Shown one piece after another: positions 21,502-29,335 of a stretch of DNA of 49,963 nt (positions are counted from its first letter, which is position 1; every line of letters begins with the position of its first letter). A program made the translations under genes and the position numbers. This DNA comes from a virus, in IMG/VR virus record IMGVR_UViG_3300042450_000746, positions 1 through 49,963 of that record, one strand, 5' to 3'. The notes below the pieces were generated by a model that saw nothing but the letters and a program-made list of their open reading frames with translations, ran no database searches and was not told the DNA's origin.

Positions 21502-21853
21502 TTTTAGCTGCTCCTTTGCGATTGGCATTGGGGTCTTCACGACGTTTGCGAGCAGCAGCAGTGGCACGACCTTTCTTGCCTAGTGCGTGAGCCTTGCTCT
21601 GTGGTAGACACTTAGGCTTGCCTTCTTTCTCACTGTCTCTAGCACAGTCGCCACGTATCTTGCCATCTGGTCCAAAGCGGACCCATTTGTCTTTGAACCA
21701 CTGACGCAGATTTTCATCTATGGGTGCTATGTCTTCTGATTTTTTACGACCTTGGCAGTGAGCTCGTTGACTAAACCCTTTGGGGTTAGAACAGTTTATG
21801 GACTTTTTATATTTTTTAGTCCACTTCTCAGTGACAAACTCATATGCTCTCAC
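21485..21853 (-). CDS. Basic Cys-containing protein (DUF5872-like) with capsid-targeting-like N-terminus
   Basis: 122 aa. N-terminus MRAYEFVTEKWTKKYKK (E-F-V-T-E). Then CSNPKGFSQRAHCQGRKK, a WFKDKWVRFGPDGKIRGDC segment and an Arg/Lys/Ala-rich tail (KKGRATAAARKRREDPNANR). The paired-Cys basic modules recur in other marine phage proteins. High charge suggests DNA binding in the head. ATGA-coupled to the upstream gene. Confidence 0.68.
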   Translation of the reverse strand: MRAYEFVTEKWTKKYKKSINCSNPKGFSQRAHCQGRKKSEDIAPIDENLRQWFKDKWVRFGPDGKIRGDCARDSEKEGKPKCLPQSKAHALGKKGRATAAARKRREDPNANRKGAAKNVRTR

Positions 21854-22230
21854 TTCTTCTTGCCCTTGCCATAATTAGCAGCACCTGCTTTGCGACACTG
21901 TACCAATCGTCCTGACGCATAGGCACTGGGCCAAACCTTGGACGAAGCTTTGATCTTGTGATAGCAGGCATCTTTCTTGCCTTCTTCAAGTTGGTCTTCT
22001 GAGACCATGTCTCCGTGACATATAGGGCATACACCTGCTTCTATGTAGTCTTGAAGACTTTTACCTTCCGCTACATCTTGCTCCATAGGAATCAAATCTT
22101 TCTTATGTTTAGTGTCGCCCTGTTTCTCTGCCCGCTTTTTATCTTTGTGAGCGCCAGCACCTGCGCTTTTAGAATTTTTAGCAACAAAGTTTCTAGGCCG
22201 GCTGGCTGGTATAATGTCTTTGGCTCTCAT
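21850..22230 (-). CDS. Basic Cys-rich protein with zinc-type CxxC
   Basis: 126 aa. Short N-terminus MRAKDIIPASRP, then a Lys-rich disordered stretch, then AGVCPICHGDMVSEDQL with a CxxC-H metal-type motif, then ACYHKIKASSKVWPSAYASG ending in QCRKAGAANYGKGKKK. The VWPSAYASGRL-x-QCRK module is a known recurring piece of T4-like marine phage proteins without assigned function. Coupled to both neighbours by ATGA overlaps. Confidence 0.68.
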   Translation of the reverse strand: MRAKDIIPASRPRNFVAKNSKSAGAGAHKDKKRAEKQGDTKHKKDLIPMEQDVAEGKSLQDYIEAGVCPICHGDMVSEDQLEEGKKDACYHKIKASSKVWPSAYASGRLVQCRKAGAANYGKGKKK

Positions 22231-23372
22231 ACTGTAATACCTCTTGATCGTATTCCGCCCTTGCTTTTGATTTTACCTAGCTCTTCGAGCGCATGACGAA
22301 TTTGTTCCATGTTCATTTTCAGTTCTTCAAACTGACGAGCCATGATTTGCCATTCACCCGGACTGGCGTTTTCTGCCCGAGCTGCAAGATCTTTTAATTG
22401 ACCAGCAGCACGTAGCATACGATATTTTAATTTAGCAGGATTGCTGCCAGTACCATATATCATTGGATCCATGGGATCGCTGGGATCCATTTCAATTGGA
22501 GCTTCTTTGACTTCTTCTTTCTTTTTAGGATATCCGTGTTTGATATTTAACGTATATCCCTGCAGTCCTTGTTTATCTAAAACTCCGCTGATAAATTTTT
22601 CTGCTTCTCTAGCATTATCGAATTTATCACCTAAATTATATTTTCTAACCTCGCCGTCAATCATTACATAGGCAATGGTGATAGGCTTAACAGGTTCTTC
22701 TGCTGCCTGAGCAGGACTTCCTAAAAGATTGGCGGCGGCCAATGCTGCACCAGCAGCTTTGCTTTTCCAGCCTTCTTCTACTTCGCCCTTGATTCCCATG
22801 CCTTTTCTCACAGCAGCGAACAACGGTTTGGACAACTCGCCTGCGCCAGTGGATTCTTGGAATGCTTCGAAATCATTATTAGCTGCTGCTGCTCTTGCAC
22901 CGCTGGCGCTGACTCCTGCTACACCTTCGGCACCGTCTTCACGGTCTCCGCTGCTGGCAAAATCAATTACGTCAAACTTATAAAAACCATGTGCTTTGCC
23001 TTCGACACCGTTGTATTGTGTGAGAAGGCTTTTCATGTCTTCTAGGCGATCTGAGCCTGCTACGAAGGTAACTGCGTTGTAACCCTGCTCATGTAGGTAG
23101 CTGGCCACCTTGCCGATGGTGTTTAATGCTGCATTCTCTACAACATCCTTGGCATACTGGGGGAACATTTCCTTAATGAATTTGATCTTGGTAGCATAGT
23201 CCAATGGGTTTTTCTTTTTGTCTTGACTTTGGCTGACAAAAATTTTCATTTCTCCGCCTTGGCTTTTCATGGTATCTAATACCTGTTTGTGACCAATGGT
23301 AGGTGGATTCATTCTGCCAAAGCAGAATGTCACATGTTTGGTTCCGGCTTCGAACAATTCATTTAACAGCAT
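22227..23372 (-). CDS. Nucleotidyltransferase (cytidylyltransferase-like) with C-terminal extension
   Basis: 381 aa. The first ~170 residues form an HxGH-superfamily nucleotidyltransferase: TFCFGRMNPPTIGHKQVL holds the T/H-x-G-H motif, and VSASGARAAAANNDF matches the later signature with its Arg. Before it stands MLLNELFEAG, capsid-targeting-like with an L-F-E site. After it come an Ala-rich hydrophobic segment (~207-225), a small YNLGDKF-containing domain and a helical C-terminus LKYRMLRAAGQLKDLAARAE. An enzyme packaged in the head, like T4 Alt, is a testable idea. The substrate is unknown. Confidence 0.78.
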   Translation of the reverse strand: MLLNELFEAGTKHVTFCFGRMNPPTIGHKQVLDTMKSQGGEMKIFVSQSQDKKKNPLDYATKIKFIKEMFPQYAKDVVENAALNTIGKVASYLHEQGYNAVTFVAGSDRLEDMKSLLTQYNGVEGKAHGFYKFDVIDFASSGDREDGAEGVAGVSASGARAAAANNDFEAFQESTGAGELSKPLFAAVRKGMGIKGEVEEGWKSKAAGAALAAANLLGSPAQAAEEPVKPITIAYVMIDGEVRKYNLGDKFDNAREAEKFISGVLDKQGLQGYTLNIKHGYPKKKEEVKEAPIEMDPSDPMDPMIYGTGSNPAKLKYRMLRAAGQLKDLAARAENASPGEWQIMARQFEELKMNMEQIRHALEELGKIKSKGGIRSRGITV

Positions 23373-23707
23373 TAATCGTAGTCGCCTTTTTCTATGTGTT
23401 TTTCTTGCTCACCGGCAATACGTTTGGCCAAGTCTATGAGCTTGTCTTTGGGAAACTTTTGTTCCGCATCGTCGATATCGTATTTGTCGCAATAATGACC
23501 CATGCACTTTTCTAATGGTCGGATGTAGACCTTGAATACATTGGGATTGCCTCTGTGCTCGCGATGACGTTTCACCGCAGGGAAAAAATACTGGTCCAGC
23601 ATTTTTGAATCGTTGTCGATGAAAAATTTTAAATCATCCAACCAATCGATTTCTTGTTGTTCGTCTTTGGGTGCGCCAATGGCACTGAACATTTCTTTTA
23701 ATAACAT
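23372..23707 (-). CDS. Helical late protein
   Basis: 111 aa from the ATG at 23707 that forms TAATG with the upstream stop. N-terminus MLLKEMFSAIGAPKDE resembles those of the neighbours (L-K-E). The rest is helical with FFPAVKRHREHRGNPNVFKV and CMGHYCDKYDIDD, the latter possibly metal-binding (C-x3-H-x-C). Function unknown. Confidence 0.62.
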   Translation of the reverse strand: MLLKEMFSAIGAPKDEQQEIDWLDDLKFFIDNDSKMLDQYFFPAVKRHREHRGNPNVFKVYIRPLEKCMGHYCDKYDIDDAEQKFPKDKLIDLAKRIAGEQEKHIEKGDYD

Positions 23708-24783
23708 TACCAGCTCCGGCAAGACCAGTATCTGGCTTTATGACGAGGTCCTGGATTAGCACAATTATGACGAGCACGGAATGATTTTCTACGTGCAGGA
23801 TTGGATTTTTTGATACGCATTTTCTTGTCACCGAAGTTTACTTTGACAATGTTACCATTAGGCTTGCGAACATATACTTTGGATTTCTTGACATCACCAG
23901 CCATCTTTTTACCTAATGGAACTTCGCGGCCTTGATACTTTGCTTCGTCAACATCTCCTTCTGCTACACCTTCTTCGTATTTCTGTGCTTTCATATAATC
24001 ACGAGCTGTGTCAATATAGTCCACAGCTTTGGTGATCTTACTCTGCACCCATTCTGGAAGATTGTCGTCCGCTTGTAGAATACTGTATAGTTCTTCGGCA
24101 GCACTGTCTATGGTGCGTAGATCATCCTTGGCCATGTCGCCTTCGCGATCATATTCGCCGTAGTTCACAGGTGCATCTGGATTCTCGGGACCGTGATCTT
24201 CTTTTTTTAGATACTTGTCCTTGATACGACCTTTTTCTTCTTCGTCAGCACCCTCACGCCCTGCTTTCTGTAGTGCTTCAAATCCATCTTTGCCGTATTT
24301 TTTAATACCTGTATATCTTTGTAATCCGCTTTCACCTATCTTTGTGCAGTCGTTCTTGCCGACTCTGCGATAGCCTTTCCAACAGGCCTTGCCGTGTGTG
24401 CCTTTGACTTTGTCTTCTACTAGTTCACCTTCTAAGAATTGTAAGCCTTCATTAGTCAGCATCTCTAGTGCGGTGTCATCTAATTCGATTACAATGCCAT
24501 CTTCTAGAATATCTACAATAGTAGTGGCAATCTCGTGATCTTCTGAAAAGCTGATACCAAACTCGTCACCTACTTCAAATGATTCTGCAAATCCTTTAGA
24601 TTTGGCCTCTTTTTCGAGATCTGTTTTTCTTTGTGTAATTGCACTGCTGATTTCTGGATCGGTGCTAGCCACAGGATCTTTTTCAAGATCTGCCAGGGCT
24701 TTGCGTTTGGCCTGAAGATCTTCAGGATTTTTTAATGCTGTTTCGCTTACTATAGCGTCTAATTTAGATAACAGGTCTCTCAT
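23707..24783 (-). CDS. Modular late protein with C-terminal basic Cys motif
   Basis: 358 aa. A helical N-terminus MRDLLSKLDAIVSET, a charged segment, a small beta-rich domain (VGDEFGISFSEDHEIATTIV) around 70-120, GKACWKGYRRVGKNDCTKIG near 128-147, an acidic helical region, then a basic C-terminus with SFRARHNCANPGPRHKARYW ending SCRSW. The Cys modules recur in phage proteins with no known function. A GATAAATA late box and AGAGGAA site precede it, making it the first gene of the cassette. Internal or scaffold-like head protein suspected. Confidence 0.65.
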   Translation of the reverse strand: MRDLLSKLDAIVSETALKNPEDLQAKRKALADLEKDPVASTDPEISSAITQRKTDLEKEAKSKGFAESFEVGDEFGISFSEDHEIATTIVDILEDGIVIELDDTALEMLTNEGLQFLEGELVEDKVKGTHGKACWKGYRRVGKNDCTKIGESGLQRYTGIKKYGKDGFEALQKAGREGADEEEKGRIKDKYLKKEDHGPENPDAPVNYGEYDREGDMAKDDLRTIDSAAEELYSILQADDNLPEWVQSKITKAVDYIDTARDYMKAQKYEEGVAEGDVDEAKYQGREVPLGKKMAGDVKKSKVYVRKPNGNIVKVNFGDKKMRIKKSNPARRKSFRARHNCANPGPRHKARYWSCRSW

Positions 24784-24807
24784 AGTATTCCTCTCGAGGT
24801 CATACTA

Positions 24808-24815
24808 TATTTATC
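24808..24815 (-). promoter_or_regulatory. Late promoter box GATAAATA
   Basis: Minus-strand GATAAATA 24 bases before the ATG at 24783, with a well-placed AGAGGAA ribosome site between. It would drive the whole unit down to the terminator at 19451-19481 together with the box at 20383. Confidence 0.75.
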
Positions 24816-24827
24816 GTCTCAAACAGT

Positions 24828-25193
24828 TTAGTGATTATACCGAACTTCGGTGATTATGCCCTGTTCCAGCTGATACGCCACACGTATGAACACAAATTTA
24901 CCAGTGAATGTGCAGGCAGCGTTAGTAGTAACAGGTGTGCTATCTATAGCAGTTAACACAGTGTCTGAACTATCGAGAACTACATCAACCCAGTCGTTGA
25001 CACCGGGATTTAGGTCTAGAGTGGCCTGTATTTTAATGCTGCCCTTGAAATTATTCAGCTCAAAAGTCATAGTATGCACACCGTTACCGTTTTTGTAATA
25101 GCCTGCACCTATGTGTTTTTCGCCGTATTGCCACGTAGAGGGCTGACTATCGTCAGTGATATTTGATAATAATACTATGGTTTCTCTGCTCAT
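24828..25193 (-). CDS. Beta-rich late protein, possible virion component
   Basis: 121 aa from the ATG at 25193. The sequence MSRETIVLLSNITDDSQPST, then FELNNFKGSIKIQATLDLNP and VVLDSSDTVLTAIDSTPVTT, looks like a beta-sandwich domain as in many small virion proteins. A GATAAATA box ends 4 bases before the ATG, so a leaderless late mRNA is predicted. No ribosome site visible. Function unknown. Confidence 0.65.
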   Translation of the reverse strand: MSRETIVLLSNITDDSQPSTWQYGEKHIGAGYYKNGNGVHTMTFELNNFKGSIKIQATLDLNPGVNDWVDVVLDSSDTVLTAIDSTPVTTNAACTFTGKFVFIRVAYQLEQGIITEVRYNH

Positions 25194-25196
25194 CAA

Positions 25197-25880
25197 CTAT
25201 TTATCGCATACTATAAAGTTATATACTCTGCCCACAACGTCAGCACCACGCAGTTTCATCATTAGCAGTGTGGATTCATCTTCAACTAATACATATCTAC
25301 GGTCCCAATTCCAATCTGTGGTCAAGAACCAACGTTCGATCGCAGGAGTGCAGGTTATTCTAGGGGCTTGTGATTTCAGCCAGGCTAGATATTTCTGTTT
25401 GCCTTCACGATCTTTGGCCATTTTATGCGGCATGAGATACACGCGATAGCGATATCTGTCCTTGGGCAGTTTACTCACTGTGATACAGTTCTGTGAATTA
25501 TTCAACACATCGAGATTGTTGATGTTGGGTTCAAATCTATGCACCAAGTAATCTTGGCTAGCTAGGCTGAGTTTTTCGTAGAACTCAGGATCGTTGGTAT
25601 AAACATCTAGTCTATTCCTTTCAACCCTTGTTGCGTATGCATCTTCGTCGTAGGAACTAAAAAAGTCACAAACGCTGCTTATTATTTCTTTATTAGCTGT
25701 GGCCCTACGCCAATTATCATAATGATATCCGCTGTCACTGTTAGAATTTTCTAACCAGTCCTTGATATTTGAAATAGGCTGTGTGCGAAATATCACACAG
25801 CCGTCTATTTGCAGGCTGATTTTATATAACCATTTGTTGTAGAACTTACGACTGGTCGATTTGGTTTTCAGTTGTAGCAT
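25197..25880 (-). CDS. Conserved phage hypothetical protein after clpA
   Basis: 227 aa from the ATG at 25880, overlapping the end of the clpA-like gene by 35 bases. Begins MLQLKTKSTSRKFYNKWLYK, with FRTQPISNIKDWLENS and a C-terminal WNWDRRYVLVEDESTLLMMK. A mixed alpha/beta fold is likely. It seems widespread in T4-like marine phages but has no assigned function. Tight coupling with clpA may hint at an adaptor role, which is speculation. Confidence 0.65.
   Translation of the reverse strand: MLQLKTKSTSRKFYNKWLYKISLQIDGCVIFRTQPISNIKDWLENSNSDSGYHYDNWRRATANKEIISSVCDFFSSYDEDAYATRVERNRLDVYTNDPEFYEKLSLASQDYLVHRFEPNINNLDVLNNSQNCITVSKLPKDRYRYRVYLMPHKMAKDREGKQKYLAWLKSQAPRITCTPAIERWFLTTDWNWDRRYVLVEDESTLLMMKLRGADVVGRVYNFIVCDK
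25198..25205 (-). promoter_or_regulatory. Late promoter box GATAAATA next to a start codon
   Basis: Minus-strand GATAAATA overlapping the stop of the upstream gene, separated from the ATG at 25193 by only GTTG. A T4-type start site would fall on or beside the ATG, predicting a leaderless transcript. Confidence 0.65.
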
Positions 25881-28203
25881 CTTGTTCTTGTGTATTTGCT
25901 GCTTCAGCAATTCGTTGCGCCCTAAGAGCTTTTCTTTCTTCCTTGGTCAACGGTTTTGGTATCTCAACCACTGTGAAATCCAATTTGTCATCGATGATAT
26001 CCACGGTAACTCTTCCACCATTTACTAGATCACCGAACAGCACTCTGCGACTTAGTGGGCTCTTGATTTCATTGTCGATGATTCGTGCCAATGGTCTAGC
26101 ACCCATCTTCTTGTCGTAGCCTCGATCTGCTAGCCAACGTGTGGCCTTGGCGTTAACCACGATCTCAATGCCTTTGTCTTTTAATTGACTGTTGAGATCA
26201 GCCACAAACTTCTTGACGATCTGGATCACAGTATCGCCACTGAGTTTAGAGAACTTGATTACAGCATCTAGTCTATTGCGGAATTCTGGGCTGAAATGTT
26301 TCTTAATGGCTCTGTCATCTTCGCCATCACGTTCTAGTTCGCCAAATCCGATGGTGTTGAGTTCGTTGTCAGCGGCTCCGAGATTTGACGTCATAATCAA
26401 AATAGTATTACGACCGTCTGCTACTTTGCCATTGGATCCGGTGATAAAACCATTGTCCATGAACGCTAGAAGAATATTCATAACATCCGGATGAGCTTTT
26501 TCAACTTCGTCTAATAGTAAGATAGCGTTGGGTGTTTCTTGTAGTTTGGTGATCAACATACCAGCATTATCTTCGTAACCAACATAACCCGGAGGAGCAC
26601 CAATTAATCTTGCTACTGAATGCTTTTCCTGATACTCACCCATGTCAAATCGGATTAACTGCATACCCATTTTATCTGATAATTGTTTAGCAGTTTCGGT
26701 TTTGCCACAGCCTGTGGGTCCCAAGAATAGGAATGACCCAATAGGCTTGTTAGGTGCCTTCATGCCAGCCTGACTCACAAAGATTTTATCTAACAATGTA
26801 TCTACAGCATTATCTTGTCCGTAGACCACACCCTTCATCTGAGTGTCTAACTCTGAAAGATTTTTGCTTTCTTTTTGCGCCACGGTTTCTAATGGCATGT
26901 TAATCATCTTACTGAGTTCGTAGGTGACCTGTTCGATGTCTACAATCTGTGTAACACCTTCCATGCCCTCATCATCTTTGAGCTTATATCTAGCACAGGC
27001 ACAGTCAATAATATCAATAGCCTTGTCAGGCAGTTTTTTATCACTCATATATTTGACACTGAGCTTAACTGCTTGTTCGATGGCTGCATCGGATATTTTT
27101 ACATTGTGATGTTGCTCGTAGTATTTCTTTAGACCTTTAAGGATCTTCACAGCCATTTCTGGTGTAGGCTCTTCAACGGTCACACGTTGGAATCGACGCA
27201 TCAGCGCACGATCGCCTTCGAAGTGCTTGCGATATTCTTCCCATGTGGTAGATGCTATCAGCTTGAGAACACCTTTGGTAAGTATGGGTTTCAACATATT
27301 GGCCATGTCGTTTGAACTGCCATTTGCAGCACCCGCACCGTTCATCATGTGTGCTTCGTCGATGAACAAGATGATCTTGCCTTTTTTCTCTAGTGCAGCC
27401 AACACCGCTTTAACTCGTTCTTCGAAATCACCACGATACTTTGATCCTGCTAGGAGAGCACTGATGTCCAAAGTATAGACTTGATGGTCCTTGATAAATT
27501 TAGGAACCTTGCCTTCGTGAATCTTACGAGCAATGCCCTCAGCAATAGCAGTTTTACCCACTCCGGGATCACCTACCATTAACACGTTGGCCTTGTTTCG
27601 ACGTGCCAATACCAATTGTATTTTTTCTATTTCGTCATCACGGCCTATTACAGGATCAAGTTTTCGCTGTTTGGCCTTGAGACTGAGATTGGTACAAAAC
27701 TGATTCAATATTCGATCTATTTGATTTGAGTTCACTATTCTTGTTTCAACTTCGGCGTCTTCGGTAACCTGCACATTTTCTTGGAAATACTTTACAAACT
27801 TTTCTTTAGTCACCCCGGCCTTGGTAAGAAAGTAGTAACCGAAACTGTTTTTCTCTGACAGCACACTGATAATGATATCTGCTATCTCCATGCGCTGTCT
27901 ACCGCTAAACAACACCTGTGTAAAGCAACGATTCAACACACGTTCTACGCTGTTGGTCTTTTTAGGTTTTGCGTTGGCATTGGTAGTTTTAATATCATTG
28001 AGATTGTTTTTTAAGTAGTGTTCTATATTTGTTTTAACAAATTTAGCATCAGCACCAAAACTTTCTAATAGTTTATAAGAATCCTCATCATCCATAATGC
28101 CATAGATAATATGTTCAATGGTTATGTACTCGTGACTCAAAGTCTTGGCCATCTCTATAGATTTTTCAAAAATTTCTTGTAGGCTCTTACTGGGTTCAAT
28201 CAT
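25846..28203 (-). CDS. clpA: ClpA-like AAA+ unfoldase
   Basis: 785 aa (E. coli ClpA 758). Two AAA+ modules: Walker A GDPGVGKTAIAEGI and Walker B IILFIDEAHMMNGAG in D1, Walker A GPTGCGKTETAKQL and ILLLDEVEKAHPDVMN in D2. Residues 1-145 are a ClpN-type repeat domain. The D2 loop contains I-G-F at 618-620 (LNTIGFGELER), the type of tripeptide by which ClpA/ClpX dock onto ClpP, so the protein could redirect host ClpP. No phage clpP is seen here. ATG/TAATG overlap with dnaJ upstream suggests joint expression. Confidence 0.93.
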   Translation of the reverse strand: MIEPSKSLQEIFEKSIEMAKTLSHEYITIEHIIYGIMDDEDSYKLLESFGADAKFVKTNIEHYLKNNLNDIKTTNANAKPKKTNSVERVLNRCFTQVLFSGRQRMEIADIIISVLSEKNSFGYYFLTKAGVTKEKFVKYFQENVQVTEDAEVETRIVNSNQIDRILNQFCTNLSLKAKQRKLDPVIGRDDEIEKIQLVLARRNKANVLMVGDPGVGKTAIAEGIARKIHEGKVPKFIKDHQVYTLDISALLAGSKYRGDFEERVKAVLAALEKKGKIILFIDEAHMMNGAGAANGSSNDMANMLKPILTKGVLKLIASTTWEEYRKHFEGDRALMRRFQRVTVEEPTPEMAVKILKGLKKYYEQHHNVKISDAAIEQAVKLSVKYMSDKKLPDKAIDIIDCACARYKLKDDEGMEGVTQIVDIEQVTYELSKMINMPLETVAQKESKNLSELDTQMKGVVYGQDNAVDTLLDKIFVSQAGMKAPNKPIGSFLFLGPTGCGKTETAKQLSDKMGMQLIRFDMGEYQEKHSVARLIGAPPGYVGYEDNAGMLITKLQETPNAILLLDEVEKAHPDVMNILLAFMDNGFITGSNGKVADGRNTILIMTSNLGAADNELNTIGFGELERDGEDDRAIKKHFSPEFRNRLDAVIKFSKLSGDTVIQIVKKFVADLNSQLKDKGIEIVVNAKATRWLADRGYDKKMGARPLARIIDNEIKSPLSRRVLFGDLVNGGRVTVDIIDDKLDFTVVEIPKPLTKEERKALRAQRIAEAANTQEQDATTENQIDQS

Positions 28204-29039
28204 TACATATTTCCTTGTTTGATCTGTTGTATTAGGTCGATTTGCTCGGGTTGTAGAATTTTTGGGATTGATACTTTAATTTTTATCAATAAGTTACCTC
28301 GCTGCCTTGTGCGCATATTGGGCAAACCTTCACCTCTGCAACTCATTACTGTATCCGGTTGTGTACCGGGTGGCAAGTTCATTGATAATGTTTTACGATC
28401 TAGTGTTTGTATTTCTATACTAGCTCCCAGCAATGCATCCCATACACTTACTTCTCGTTCTACGATCAACGATGTGCCTTCTCGTCGGTATATGGGGTGT
28501 TCACGCACTATGACATTAACCAATAAATCTCCTGGTTTGAGACTGGGTATTGAATCATCACCCATGCCTTCGTATCTAATTTGTTGTCCATGCTCTATGC
28601 CCGGAGGAATCTGAATGTTGATCATCTTATTCTTACCAGGGATTGAAACTTCAGCGGTAAAGTCTTTGCCGTTAAGCACATCTTCTAAGGTAATTTCTAC
28701 ATTGATGTTTAGGGATCTATTTCTGCGTTGAGGCTGGCGACCAAATCCGCCAAAGCCAAAGTTACCGAAAATGTCATGCATATTACCAGTGTCGAAATGA
28801 AACTCAAACGGATTTTGACCTCTACCCATGCCCGGCTGTGCATTAGGATCACCGCCAAGGTCTATGATTTGTTTTTTCTGGGGGTCGCTAAGAAATTCGT
28901 AAGCCTGTGATATTTCTTTGAACTTCTTTTCATCACCGCCTCGATCTGGGTGATATTTCATGGCCATGCTTCGGTATGCCTTTTTTATTTCGGCATCACT
29001 GGCGTTTCGTTTTAGTCCTAGGGTAGCGTAGTAATCCAT
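28203..29039 (-). CDS. dnaJ: DnaJ/CbpA-type co-chaperone
   Basis: 278 aa. J domain with YHPDRGG (HPD at 30-32) and KEISQAYEFLSDPQKK. A Gly/Phe-rich linker follows, then two beta-sandwich C-terminal domains (LNINVEITLEDVLNGKDF; VEREVSVWDALLGASIEI). The four CxxCxGxG zinc repeats of DnaJ are missing, so it is of the CbpA class. It stimulates an Hsp70, presumably host DnaK. Promoter 29046-29074 lies almost on the start codon. Confidence 0.93.
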   Translation of the reverse strand: MDYYATLGLKRNASDAEIKKAYRSMAMKYHPDRGGDEKKFKEISQAYEFLSDPQKKQIIDLGGDPNAQPGMGRGQNPFEFHFDTGNMHDIFGNFGFGGFGRQPQRRNRSLNINVEITLEDVLNGKDFTAEVSIPGKNKMINIQIPPGIEHGQQIRYEGMGDDSIPSLKPGDLLVNVIVREHPIYRREGTSLIVEREVSVWDALLGASIEIQTLDRKTLSMNLPPGTQPDTVMSCRGEGLPNMRTRQRGNLLIKIKVSIPKILQPEQIDLIQQIKQGNM

Positions 29040-29045
29040 GTTTAT

Positions 29046-29074
29046 ATTATATGATAAAAAAAGGACTGTGTCAA
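29046..29074 (-). promoter_or_regulatory. Perfect consensus sigma70 promoter before dnaJ-clpA
   Basis: Minus strand: -35 TTGACA (29074-29069), 17-base spacer, -10 TATAAT (29051-29046), a full match at both boxes. Only six bases separate the -10 from the dnaJ ATG, so the mRNA would start at or within one or two bases of the ATG. The -35 is in the loop of the terminator hairpin at 29060-29084. Confidence 0.85.
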
Positions 29075-29084
29075 GCAGTCCTTT
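29060..29084 (-). terminator. Rho-independent terminator upstream of dnaJ
   Basis: AAAGGACTG and CAGTCCTTT form a 9-bp stem around a 7-base loop; on the minus strand a run of Ts follows. It lies 26 bases past the stop of the gene ending at 29110 and separates the lysis unit from dnaJ-clpA while sharing bases with the dnaJ promoter. Confidence 0.85.
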
Positions 29085-29109
29085 TATTTAATTAGAAATT
29101 TACTGAGCT

Positions 29110-29334
29110 TTATTTTTTCTTTTCAGGAACTGCTGTGCCTTCATGTTTTTCACGCACTTTGACTTCTTTGCAGTTTTGTTTTGGTTTGTTGGTCTTAGGA
29201 TCTATTACAGGCTTACCATCTTTGCCCTGTTGATCCACACAGACTTTTTTAGTTTTTGGTTTGGTATCATCGGCTGCATATATAGGGAATGACATCGCTA
29301 ATGCAAGTCCTGCTACAAAAATAATGTTCTTCAT
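29110..29334 (-). CDS. Small secreted (periplasmic) basic protein
   Basis: 74 aa with a clear signal peptide MKNIIFVAGLALAMSFPIYA, cut site after IYA/A (about residue 20-21). The mature part is Lys-rich with two Cys and a near-repeat (DGKPVIDPKTNKPKQNCKEV). It ends the lysis-side transcription unit. It would act in the periplasm; its role in lysis or superinfection exclusion is unknown. Confidence 0.7.
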   Translation of the reverse strand: MKNIIFVAGLALAMSFPIYAADDTKPKTKKVCVDQQGKDGKPVIDPKTNKPKQNCKEVKVREKHEGTAVPEKKK

Positions 29335-29335
29335 A

